The notes beneath the pieces are model-generated. The model made no database searches and was not told the DNA's origin. It saw only the letters and a list, made by a program, of their open reading frames with translations. From NCBI RefSeq assembly GCF_900094705.1, contig NZ_FMAR01000001.1, positions 620,001 to 684,000 of the forward strand: a DNA stretch of 64,000 nt, read 5' to 3'. Positions 30,225 through 37,362 of this stretch are shown here, piece by piece; the first letter of the stretch is position 1, and every line of letters starts with the position of its first letter. The translations under genes and the position numbers were made by a program. The stretch is from Chitinophaga costaii. Its GTDB lineage: Bacteria; Bacteroidota; Bacteroidia; Chitinophagales; Chitinophagaceae.

Positions 30225-30294
30225 AGCCGTTGATGAGAATTGAACTCACTGCCTGGCGCCCTAAGCGCCTGCTCTTCCAACGAGCTACAACGCC
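30225..30294 (-). pseudogene. Degenerate tRNA-like element (tRNA-Thr paralogue) upstream of tuf
   Basis: The minus strand has a tRNA outline: acceptor GGCGTTG/CAACGGC (one G/G mismatch), D stem GCTC/GAGC, and T arm GTGAG-TTCAATT-CTCAT. The last 25 nt match tRNA-Thr(GGT) at 30351-30422 in 24 of 25 positions. The D-loop lacks the conserved A14. The anticodon arm is two nucleotides short: GGCGC and GCGCC close a 5-nt loop TTAGG. If the last pair is opened, the loop is CTTAGGG with anticodon TAG. It lies 73 nt before the tuf start codon. It is either a tRNA pseudogene or a tRNA mimic in the tuf leader. Confidence 0.7.
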
Positions 30295-30350
30295 TTGTTT
30301 TTTTAGTCTTTCAATAACCTGTTCCGTTGCCGGTGAAGCTTATTGTGATG

Positions 30351-30422
<72 letters not shown>

Positions 30423-30515
30423 TTATTTATTTTCTAGTTAAAGGCTAATAATATACAGGGAGGACTGCTTTAACTATTAAACATCAACTGTTTTAGCTGG
30501 TCTATCTTTTCAAAG

Positions 30516-30588
30516 AGCGGGAGACGAGGTTCGAACCCGCGACCTACAGCTTGGAAGGCTGTCGCTCTACCAACTGAGCTACTCCCGC
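30516..30588 (-). tRNA. tRNA-Gly (anticodon TCC)
   Basis: The acceptor GCGGGAG/CTCCCGC is paired, and the anticodon stem ACAGC/GCTGT carries loop CTTCCAA with anticodon TCC. The discriminator is T and CCA is not encoded. Confidence 0.95.
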
Positions 30589-30655
30589 ATGCGCCCGTAG
30601 GCATATTATTCTAACAAATATGTTCCGCCTTTTATCAAAGCAGAACATATGCTAG

Positions 30656-30740
30656 TGGTGGGCAGGATAGGATTCGAACCTATGAAGTCGTAGACAGCGG
30701 ATTTACAGTCCGCCCCATTTGGCCGCTCTGGAACCTGCCC
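30656..30740 (-). tRNA. tRNA-Tyr (anticodon GTA), CCA encoded
   Basis: A class II tRNA with a long variable arm. The acceptor GGGCAGG/CCTGCCC is paired and the anticodon stem GCGGA/TCCGC carries loop CTGTAAA with anticodon GTA. The discriminator A at 30659 is followed by an encoded CCA (30656-30658), unlike the other tRNA genes here. Confidence 0.95.
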
Positions 30741-30812
30741 GTTTTATCTTTTCCCAAATGCTATCCGATGGAACTGGCCGGCGAAGCTACAACCGGGAAA
30801 TGATTTTCAAAG

Positions 30813-30886
30813 AGCCAGCAGAGGGATTCGAACCCCCGACCCACTGATTACAAATCAGTAGCTCTGGCCAACTGAGCTATGCTGGC
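30813..30886 (-). tRNA. tRNA-Thr (anticodon TGT)
   Basis: The acceptor GCCAGCA/TGCTGGC is paired, and the anticodon stem ACTGA/TCAGT carries loop TTTGTAA with anticodon TGT. The discriminator is T and CCA is not encoded. It is the first gene of the tRNA-tuf unit. Confidence 0.95.
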
Positions 30887-30919
30887 ATTTTTTAATTCAT
30901 AACCCGTTCAACGAGAGCG

Positions 30920-30949
30920 CAAAATTAATCGTTTTGTGCTAACTACAAA
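30920..30949 (-). promoter_or_regulatory. Proximal promoter of the tRNA-tuf operon
   Basis: On the minus strand TTTG (30946-30949), 18 nt, then TAATTTTG (30920-30927). The expected start is about 25-30 nt before tRNA-Thr(TGT). Confidence 0.75.
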
Positions 30950-31020
30950 ATGTTTTTTGCGATTCCCGGTAACAAAGTTTTTTAAGCATTAATTTGGCTG
31001 GAATGCCCTACTACAAAGAA

Positions 31021-31091
31021 CTTTACTACCTTTAACACCCCCTCTTTTTTGATGGGATGGCAAAGGTAGTAAAGAGAAACTTAATTCCAAA
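31021..31091 (-). promoter_or_regulatory. Distal promoter of the tRNA-tuf operon with an inverted repeat
   Basis: On the minus strand TTTG (31088-31091), 19 nt, then TACCTTTG (31061-31068) is an exact consensus match. A perfect 13-bp inverted repeat, CTTTACTACCTTT (31021-31033) and AAAGGTAGTAAAG (31062-31074), covers the -7 element, with its other arm in the early transcribed region. It could be an operator. Confidence 0.7.
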
Positions 31092-31098
31092 AATATTT

Positions 31099-31407
31099 TT
31101 AAGATTTTACTTGAAATTTCCGCTCCTTGGTACGTTTGAGCTGATTCACAAGAGCATCGAAGGCGAGGTTAAAGGATTCTTCAAAGGATTTAGACTCGTG
31201 CTTAATAAAAAAATCATGTTGAGGGATATGCACTTTGATCCCTGCAATCTTGTCTTTAATCTGGTGCGCTATATTATCCAACTTTAGGTATACTTCCACA
31301 CTGACAATCCGGTCATAAAATGTGTCTAATTTCTGGATTTTCCTACTTACATGATCAATCAGTTTGGAATCTGCATCGAAATGCAATGTTTGAATCTGAA
31401 CGTTCAT
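31099..31407 (-). CDS. hpf: Ribosome hibernation-promoting factor, short form
   Basis: A 102-residue protein that binds the 30S decoding region and stabilises idle ribosomes. I place the start at 31407 (MNVQIQTLHFDAD); nine extra residues from 31434 do not look native. The S30AE domain shows FDADSKLIDHVSRKIQKLD, then VEVYLKLDN and KVHIPQHDFFIKHESKSFEESF. It has no long C-terminal domain, so it is the short type. It lies downstream of the xerC-like gene and upstream of the tRNA-tuf operon on the same strand. Confidence 0.93.
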   Translation of the reverse strand: MNVQIQTLHFDADSKLIDHVSRKIQKLDTFYDRIVSVEVYLKLDNIAHQIKDKIAGIKVHIPQHDFFIKHESKSFEESFNLAFDALVNQLKRTKERKFQVKS

Positions 31408-31557
31408 AGCACTTTTGGTTTTAAAAATTAACAATCGAATTCACATAGTACAGCTATCTGTCATAGGCGGCTATTTAGTTTTGTAAAGAACTCCCTCTCT
31501 AATTTAGATAACTTTACGGGCTTTTAAAGCCAGTACACGGAATTTATTTTGTTAATT

Positions 31558-32493
31558 TTAAGCTTTGGGATGGGCTTGCTGATGAACGGCTTTCAGCTTC
31601 TCTATGGTATTGTGGGTATATACCTGCGTAGCGGCCAGGCTGGCATGCCCCAGCAGCTCTTTCACTGCATTAATATCCGCCCCGTTATTGGTCAAATGGG
31701 TGGCAAAGGTGTGACGCAGAATGTGAGGACTCTTCCTACTAATGGTGGTAACGTTGTGGCGGGTAAGCACCCCACGCACCATATTATAAACATACTTAGG
31801 ATATAATGGCTTACCGCTTTTAGGATGCAATAACAGCACCGCCGCTTCCGACGCAATTATTTTACGCCGCAAAACGAGATAGTCCTTAATCTGTGTACAC
31901 AATACGCTACTCACAGGTACCCTCCGCTCCTTTCCTCCTTTACCAAGCACTTTTATCATTTCATGACCCAGGTCTACATCTTTCTCCTGTAGGCCAATCA
32001 GCTCCGACAAGCGTATACCGGTATTGTATAGAAGGTCAAAAATAAGGCGATGGGTTTGCCCCTCGAGGTCGTCCGTAAAAATGAGATGGGTTTCTTCACC
32101 AGCACGGGGCGAACGATTTTCTTCCAAAGCCTGCATTCCCTTTTCGTCAATAAATTCCGGCAGCCTACGGCCCGTTTTGGGCGACACCACCTTCACCATA
32201 GGCGATTGCTTAAGTGCACCCTGGCGGATAATAAATTTAAAGAACGATTTAAGGGTGGAAATCTTTCGGTTGATGCTTTTGGCGGAAATGGAGGAGGCCA
32301 TTAACCCCGCCAGCCAAGTGCGGATATGCACATGACCAATATCGGCCACCGGAAGCAAGCCATATGTTATAGCAATAAAATCCTGGAATTGTTGTAAATC
32401 AGTACAGTAGGCAGTTACCGTATGCGTGGAATAGCGCTTTTCAAAACGCAGGTAGGCCTGAAAGCGGGCAACGAAATCTTGCAGTTCAGTCAA
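31558..32493 (-). CDS. XerC/XerD-family tyrosine recombinase
   Basis: A 311-residue site-specific recombinase, likely one of the two that resolve chromosome dimers at dif. The N-terminal SAM-like domain (1 to about 95) leads to the catalytic domain with Arg in NTGIRLSELIG, Lys in GKGGKERRVP, HxxR in HILRHTFATH, a further His in LLGHASLAATQVY, and the Tyr nucleophile in QVYTH. All catalytic residues are present. It lies between rpsU and hpf, with no mobile-element features around it, so it is a core gene, not a phage integrase. XerC versus XerD cannot be decided here. Confidence 0.9.
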   Translation of the reverse strand: MTELQDFVARFQAYLRFEKRYSTHTVTAYCTDLQQFQDFIAITYGLLPVADIGHVHIRTWLAGLMASSISAKSINRKISTLKSFFKFIIRQGALKQSPMVKVVSPKTGRRLPEFIDEKGMQALEENRSPRAGEETHLIFTDDLEGQTHRLIFDLLYNTGIRLSELIGLQEKDVDLGHEMIKVLGKGGKERRVPVSSVLCTQIKDYLVLRRKIIASEAAVLLLHPKSGKPLYPKYVYNMVRGVLTRHNVTTISRKSPHILRHTFATHLTNNGADINAVKELLGHASLAATQVYTHNTIEKLKAVHQQAHPKA

Positions 32494-32496
32494 TAC

Positions 32497-32543
32497 AAAA
32501 AAATTGATGATTGTAAAGTTATTGAAAACTTTACAATCATCAA
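32497..32543 (-). terminator. Terminator after rpsU: perfect 17-bp AT-rich hairpin
   Basis: TTGATGATTGTAAAGTT (32504-32520) pairs perfectly with AACTTTACAATCATCAA (32527-32543) across six nt. On the minus strand seven T follow (32497-32503). It lies between rpsU and the xerC-like gene. Confidence 0.85.
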
Positions 32544-32573
32544 ATATAAGTTACACTCCTTTAAATGAGTGGA

Positions 32574-32771
32574 TTAATCCTCGATCTTACCGCTGGCAAG
32601 GGCCTGACGGTAAACAGCCTTCAATACCTGGGTACGACGCTTAACGGAAGGTTTGGTAAACGATTGACGCGTTCTCAGTTGTAGTAATACGCGCGCTTTT
32701 TCGAATTTCTTCTTGTATTTCTTAAGCGCTTTGTCAATGTTTTCGCAATCCTTTGAGTCAATTATTAACAT
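32574..32771 (-). CDS. rpsU: 30S ribosomal protein S21
   Basis: A 65-residue, highly basic small-subunit protein; in other bacteria it sits near the anti-Shine-Dalgarno end of 16S rRNA. The start MLIIDSKDCENIDKALKKYKKK and TRQSFTKPSVKRRTQ are typical of the Bacteroidota form. It is transcribed from its own promoter (32800-32833) and ends in a strong terminator. Confidence 0.96.
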   Translation of the reverse strand: MLIIDSKDCENIDKALKKYKKKFEKARVLLQLRTRQSFTKPSVKRRTQVLKAVYRQALASGKIED

Positions 32772-32799
32772 AAAATTCCTTTAATTTTTTTATGGACAG

Positions 32800-32833
32800 C
32801 AAAGATAAGCGTTTTATTTTAAATTAAAACAAA
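32800..32833 (-). promoter_or_regulatory. Promoter of rpsU
   Basis: On the minus strand TTTG (32830-32833), 22 nt, then TATCTTTG (32800-32807). The -7 element is exact; the spacing is at the long end of the range. Confidence 0.65.
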
Positions 32834-33017
32834 CCCTTTCTTAATTTTTCCGGCACGGCCTACTTACACTTTATACAATGCTGATCCGCTGCCAGCCCGC
32901 ACCCCACACCCGCAGGGGGTCGCCAAAGGTAGGGCTATCGCACCACATTTTCACCAGCATAGCCGGATTTGGGATTTGGCATATTATTGAGGAATTTGCA
33001 CACACAAACCAACAGCC

Positions 33018-33608
33018 ATGTTTACAGGAATTATAGAAACAACCGGCACCGTAACGCAAGCAGCACGCCAGGGCAGCAACCTTAAATTTACCATACAAAC
33101 ACCGTTGGCAGCCGAACTCAAGATAGATCAAAGCGTATCACATAACGGGGTTTGCCTTACCGTGACCCGCCAGGATGCGGCCACCTTTGACGTGGTGGCC
33201 ATCGATGAAACGCTGCAAAAAACTAACCTGGGCCAACTTAAACCCGGCGCCGCCGTGAATCTGGAGCGGGCCATGGTGTTCAATGGCCGCATAGACGGCC
33301 ATCTGGTACAGGGGCATGTGGATGGCACGGGTACCTGCCTGTCTGTTACGGCACAAGATGGTAGCTGGGTATACCGCATTGGATTTGCAACACAGTTTGC
33401 TGCTTTGGTAGTGGAAAAAGGGTCCATCTGCCTGAACGGCATCAGCCTCACCGTATTTAATGTACGCGACGATGAATTTACCGTGGCCATTATTCCCTAT
33501 ACGTACGAACATACCAATATACAGCACTTACAGGCTGGCGACACCGTAAACCTGGAATTCGATATCCTGGGCAAGTTTGTGGCCCGGCACATGGATTTGC
33601 GGAATTAA
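33018..33608 (+). CDS. ribE: Riboflavin synthase, alpha subunit
   Basis: Converts two molecules of 6,7-dimethyl-8-ribityllumazine into riboflavin and the pyrimidine precursor. The 196-residue protein has two lumazine-binding barrel repeats: MFTGIIETTGTV and then VDGTGTCLSVTAQDG. The conserved SHNGVCLTV of the first repeat and CLNGISLTV of the second are present. It is an isolated rib gene here. I see no FMN riboswitch in front of it. Confidence 0.96.
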   Translation: MFTGIIETTGTVTQAARQGSNLKFTIQTPLAAELKIDQSVSHNGVCLTVTRQDAATFDVVAIDETLQKTNLGQLKPGAAVNLERAMVFNGRIDGHLVQGHVDGTGTCLSVTAQDGSWVYRIGFATQFAALVVEKGSICLNGISLTVFNVRDDEFTVAIIPYTYEHTNIQHLQAGDTVNLEFDILGKFVARHMDLRN

Positions 33609-33755
33609 TCCCCAGTGCGCAGGTAGGCGCAGCCGGCAATTGGGGTAAAATGCCTCATTCCACGCCACTTTTAAGTACCGGGCCCTGTGCATGACCGGGC
33701 CAATCACGGATTAATCCTTACATTTAAGTTATTCCCGTTTATTGAAGCCCGTTTT

Positions 33756-34760
33756 ATGAGTAATACTTTCACCACCGCTTTCGGCATCCGCTACCCGATC
33801 TTAATGGCCCCCATGTTTTTGGTAAGTAATGAAGCTATGGTACAAGCGGCTATGGAGCAGGAAATAGCCGGCACCTTCCCTTCCCTCAACTACCGGAAAG
33901 ATGGTGAACTGGCGGCGGTACTGGAAAGGCTCAACGCCCGTAAGGCTGCACTGGATGGCCGCCGGGGCAATTATGGGGTAAACCTTATCGTACAGCGCAG
34001 CAATCCATTATATGAGCAGCACCTCCAGGTATGTGTGGCTGCCAAAGTTCCTTTCTACATTACCTCCCTGGGCAACCCCCGGCAGGTGATAGACGCCGCC
34101 CACAGCTATGGAGCCAAGGTACTCTGCGATGTTACCAATCTCCAGCATGCCCAAAAGGCCGCCAGTGAAGGTGCCGACGGTTTTATTGCCGTGTGTGCCG
34201 GTGCTGGTGGGCATGCCGGGCCTTACCCTATGCAGGTATTAGTACCAGCCCTGCGGGGGGCATTTCCCCACTTACCGGTGATCGCGGCGGGCGGCATTGC
34301 CAACGGACAACAGATAGCCAGCGCCCTGGTACTGGATGCCGCAGGCGTATCCATCGGCACCCGCTTCATTGCCAGTACAGAAGCCGGCGTAAGCGATGCC
34401 TATAAGCAAGGCATTGTGCAATATGGAATGGATGACATTGTGCCCACCGAACGCCTGTCAGGCACACCCTGCAATATCATCAATACCCCTGCCGCCAAAC
34501 AGATGGGCTATCGGCAAAACTGGTTGGAAAAATTGCTGTCTCGCAACGCTAAAACCAAGAGATATTTTAAAATGCTGGTACAGCTCAAAGGCATGAAAAA
34601 ACTGGAAAAAGCGGTACATCCCGGTGCCTATCAGCAACTTTGGACCGCCGGCCAAAGTGTGGAAATGATACACGACATTTCTAGCATAGCCCACATTGTA
34701 CATCAACTAACCGCAGAACTTGAAACAAGCCAGCAACAATTATACGACCTGCATTTCTGA
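33756..34760 (+). CDS. NAD(P)H-dependent nitronate monooxygenase-like flavoprotein
   Basis: A 334-residue TIM-barrel FMN enzyme of the 2-nitropropane dioxygenase family. I use ATG 33756 (MSNTFTTAFGIRYPILMAPM); the upstream in-frame ATG at 33687 adds 23 residues that do not fit. Family stretches are YGVNLIVQRSNP, FIAVCAGAGGHAG near residue 145, and VIAAGGIANGQQIASALVLDAAGVSIGTRF near 180-209, the FMN-phosphate site. The substrate is unclear; this family also contains enoyl-ACP reductases of the FabK type. Confidence 0.88.
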   Translation: MSNTFTTAFGIRYPILMAPMFLVSNEAMVQAAMEQEIAGTFPSLNYRKDGELAAVLERLNARKAALDGRRGNYGVNLIVQRSNPLYEQHLQVCVAAKVPFYITSLGNPRQVIDAAHSYGAKVLCDVTNLQHAQKAASEGADGFIAVCAGAGGHAGPYPMQVLVPALRGAFPHLPVIAAGGIANGQQIASALVLDAAGVSIGTRFIASTEAGVSDAYKQGIVQYGMDDIVPTERLSGTPCNIINTPAAKQMGYRQNWLEKLLSRNAKTKRYFKMLVQLKGMKKLEKAVHPGAYQQLWTAGQSVEMIHDISSIAHIVHQLTAELETSQQQLYDLHF

Positions 34761-34833
34761 AAAACGATGCGGACTGTAATGCGCGACAGTAAAAGATTTC
34801 AGCTACCCACTGTAAGATCGTAGGCTAAATGAT

Positions 34834-34863
34834 TTTGTAGTTCAATAAATTCGTATAACTTTG
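34834..34863 (+). promoter_or_regulatory. Promoter of the SRP RNA
   Basis: TTTG (34834-34837), 18 nt, then TAACTTTG (34856-34863). The predicted start, about 6 nt later, coincides with the first base of the SRP RNA helix at 34869. Confidence 0.85.
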
Positions 34864-34868
34864 CAGCC

Positions 34869-34970
34869 GGCAAGTCTTATACGACCAGCTCCTACTGAAT
34901 CCCCCCAGGACAGGAATGTAGCAAGGGTAGGTGGTTGTAGCGGTGCGATATAAGTAACTTGCCTTTTTTT
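34869..34970 (+). ncRNA. ffs: Signal recognition particle RNA (4.5S type)
   Basis: A small hairpin RNA that binds Ffh to target ribosomes to the membrane. The end helix GGCAAGT (34869-34875) pairs with ACTTGCC (34957-34963). The apical domain carries the conserved symmetric and asymmetric loop bases in CAGGACAGGAATGTAGCAAGG. The T-run 34964-34970 directly follows the closing helix, giving a self-contained transcript of about 95 nt behind an exact promoter. Confidence 0.93.
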
Positions 34971-35070
34971 ATTTTAAGTACTCCCCCCTGCCCCTGTCCC
35001 ACCCCTCCTCAGAAAAGTGGCCCTTTACTTGCAGCCATGCCCATACTTCTCATTCTTAAAAATCATTATT

Positions 35071-35718
35071 ATGAAATTCTTTATAGATACGGCAAATCTT
35101 GCCCAGATCAAAGAAGCACATGAATTTGGCGTGCTGGACGGCGTAACGACCAACCCCTCGCTAATGCACAAAGAAGGTATTAAAGGCCATGAAAACATTC
35201 TGCAGCATTATAAAACCATCTGTGAATTGGTAGACGGTGATATCAGCGCAGAAGTAGTGTCTACCACTTTCGATGAAATTATTAAGGAAGGCAAGGAATT
35301 GGCCGCCCTGCATCCTAATATCGTGGTGAAAGTTCCCATGATTAAAGATGGAGTGAAAGCCATCAAATGGTTTACCGACAATGGTATCCGTACTAACTGC
35401 ACCCTTATTTTCTCTGCGGGTCAGGCTATACTGGCCGCAAAGGCAGGCGCTGCATATGTTTCGCCCTTCATTGGCCGCATAGACGATTCCGGCTGGGATG
35501 GCACTGAACTGATTGGGCAACTTTCCCACATTTTTAATGTACAGGGCTATCACACCCAAATCCTGGCAGCCAGCATCCGCAGCCCGTTGCATATCATTAA
35601 ATGCGCGGAACTGGGAGCCCACGTAGTTACCAGCCCACTGGAACCTATCCTGGGGCTGCTCAAACACCCGCTTACCGATCTTGGCCTGGCTAAATTCCTG
35701 GCAGACGCCAAGGGGTAA
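35071..35718 (+). CDS. fsa: Transaldolase-like fructose-6-phosphate aldolase family enzyme
   Basis: A 215-residue enzyme of the short transaldolase (FSA/TalC) group, acting in the pentose phosphate pathway or splitting fructose-6-phosphate. The ATG at 35071 (MKFFIDTANL) is chosen; an in-frame ATG at 35017 adds 18 residues not seen in the family. The Schiff-base lysine is K87 in VVKVPM, and VTTNPSLMHKEG near 25-36 binds substrate. Sequence does not settle transaldolase versus aldolase activity. A terminator follows at 35746-35784. Confidence 0.92.
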   Translation: MKFFIDTANLAQIKEAHEFGVLDGVTTNPSLMHKEGIKGHENILQHYKTICELVDGDISAEVVSTTFDEIIKEGKELAALHPNIVVKVPMIKDGVKAIKWFTDNGIRTNCTLIFSAGQAILAAKAGAAYVSPFIGRIDDSGWDGTELIGQLSHIFNVQGYHTQILAASIRSPLHIIKCAELGAHVVTSPLEPILGLLKHPLTDLGLAKFLADAKG

Positions 35719-35745
35719 ATGTCGAAGTAGTGCCCCACACGCATT

Positions 35746-35784
35746 GGCCTGGAAGCCCGCCTCAGTACAGCTTCTAGGCCTTTT
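35746..35784 (+). terminator. Terminator after the transaldolase-like gene
   Basis: GGCCTGGAAGC (35746-35756) pairs with GCTTCTAGGCC (35770-35780) with one G-U pair, followed by TTTT. Confidence 0.75.
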
Positions 35785-35906
35785 GTTTTATGACCAAGCC
35801 GCTGCGTGAGCCATCCTTTCAATACATGTTATAACCCTCTCTTCGCTATTTTTTCCATATGTAAGTGGGTATCCCTCCAAATAAACTAATTTCATAAATG
35901 TAAATA

Positions 35907-35941
35907 AACTTTCATTTTTTATTGAAAGTTCCGTAATTTTG
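35907..35941 (+). promoter_or_regulatory. Promoter of the NDH-2 gene with candidate operator
   Basis: TAATTTTG (35934-35941) is an exact -7 element; the -33 is weak. A perfect inverted repeat AACTTTCA (35907-35914) and TGAAAGTT (35923-35930), spaced by 8 nt, covers the -33 to -7 interval. Such symmetry suggests a dimeric repressor site. Confidence 0.55.
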
Positions 35942-35963
35942 ATATGGACTTAATTTCTTTGCT

Positions 35964-37292
35964 ATGATTCAACCCAATATCCCGGACAACGGACAAACAC
36001 GGATCGTGATTGTAGGCGGTGGTTTTGGCGGCATTAGCCTGGCCAAACAATTGAAAAATGCACCCTTCCAGATCGTTTTACTGGATCGTAATAATTATCA
36101 TCTGTTCCAGCCCCTGCTTTACCAGGTAGCCACCGCAGGCCTGGAACCGGAAAGCATTGCCTTTCCACTGCGCGGCATATTCAGCAAACAAAAAAACATT
36201 CACTTCCGTATGGCCGAAGTGAAAAGGGCGAGGCCGGCAGACAATGTACTGGAAACCAGCATTGGCGATATCCGCTATGATTATCTGGTGCTGGCTACAG
36301 GCAGCAATACCAACTTTTTTGGCAACAAGGCCATTGAGGAACATGCCGTGGGCATGAAATCGCTGATCGAAGCAGTGCAGATCCGCAATTATGTGGTGAA
36401 GCAGTTCGAAGAAGCCCTCCTCATGCCTTCCGAGGAAGAAATAAAACCAAAACTCAACTTCGTGATGGTAGGCGGTGGACCTACCGGGGTAGAACTGGCG
36501 GGTGCCTTTGCAGAACTGAAACAACACATTTTGCCTAAGGACTACCCCGAACTGCCGCTGCACCTGATGAATATTTACCTGATAGAAGCAGGCCCTCGGC
36601 TGCTGGCCGCGATGAGCGAAGCCTCCTCCCGCAAAACAGCAGATGGACTGCAACAGATCGGCGTAAAGGTTATGTGCAATGTAGCAGTAAAAGATTACGA
36701 TGGTAAGGTGCTGCAACTCAGCAACGGCGAAACCATTCCTTCCCAATCCCTGCTATGGAGCGCAGGCGTGAAAGGTGTACCCATCGAGGGATTACCACCG
36801 GAAGCCATTATTCCTAATGGCCGCATTATCGTGGATGACCATAACCTGGTGCAAGGCACTGCCAACATTTACACCATTGGCGATGCCGCCCAGTTGACCA
36901 ATGATCCGGCTTTTGCCAAAGGTTACCCCATGGTAGCGCAGGTAGCCATACAGCAGGGAAAAAACCTGGCTCACAATTTATTGGCAATACGCCAGCAGCA
37001 ACCACTAAGACCCTTTAAATACAAGGATCTTGGCAGTATGGCTACCATTGGGCGCAACCGCGCCGTGGCGGAATTTTCAGGCATGAAACTCTCCGGTTTT
37101 ATTGCCTGGATGGCCTGGATGGCAGTACACCTGATGACGTTAATGGGTTTCCGGAATAAGCTGGTGGTATTTACCAACTGGATGTACCGCTACCTTACCT
37201 TCGACCGGGGCACCCGTATTATCATTAAACGCGGCGCAGCCAATATTACCAAACTGCGGCAAATTGTTCAGGATACCCGTTACCAGGGCTAA
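35964..37292 (+). CDS. ndh: Type II NADH dehydrogenase (NDH-2), FAD-dependent
   Basis: A single-subunit, non-proton-pumping NADH:quinone oxidoreductase at the inner face of the membrane, 442 residues. The FAD-binding motif GGGFGG is at 18-23, and the NADH-binding motif GGGPTG starts at 170. IYTIGDAAQ near residue 308 contacts FAD. C-terminal hydrophobic helices (FIAWMAWMAVHLMTLMGF) would anchor it to the membrane. It is monocistronic. Confidence 0.93.
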   Translation: MIQPNIPDNGQTRIVIVGGGFGGISLAKQLKNAPFQIVLLDRNNYHLFQPLLYQVATAGLEPESIAFPLRGIFSKQKNIHFRMAEVKRARPADNVLETSIGDIRYDYLVLATGSNTNFFGNKAIEEHAVGMKSLIEAVQIRNYVVKQFEEALLMPSEEEIKPKLNFVMVGGGPTGVELAGAFAELKQHILPKDYPELPLHLMNIYLIEAGPRLLAAMSEASSRKTADGLQQIGVKVMCNVAVKDYDGKVLQLSNGETIPSQSLLWSAGVKGVPIEGLPPEAIIPNGRIIVDDHNLVQGTANIYTIGDAAQLTNDPAFAKGYPMVAQVAIQQGKNLAHNLLAIRQQQPLRPFKYKDLGSMATIGRNRAVAEFSGMKLSGFIAWMAWMAVHLMTLMGFRNKLVVFTNWMYRYLTFDRGTRIIIKRGAANITKLRQIVQDTRYQG

Positions 37293-37308
37293 TGCTTATC
37301 AATAAAAC

Positions 37309-37343
37309 AAATCCCCGCAGCGCTTCCGTTGCGGGGATTTTTT
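37309..37343. terminator. Bidirectional terminator between NDH-2 and the T9SS plug gene
   Basis: AAATCCCCGCA pairs with TGCGGGGATTT; T-run 37338-37343 follows on the plus strand, and an AT-rich tract follows on the minus. It serves both convergent genes. Confidence 0.85.
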
Positions 37344-37362
37344 ATGCAGTGCGCGCGATCGT

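Noticed and set aside
31558..32493. Phage or island integrase
   Set aside because: It lies between rpsU and hpf in a core cluster, and no attachment repeats or mobile genes are near; a Xer recombinase is the better call.
32880..33017. FMN riboswitch in front of riboflavin synthase
   Set aside because: The conserved FMN-aptamer segments are absent from the 138 bp upstream.
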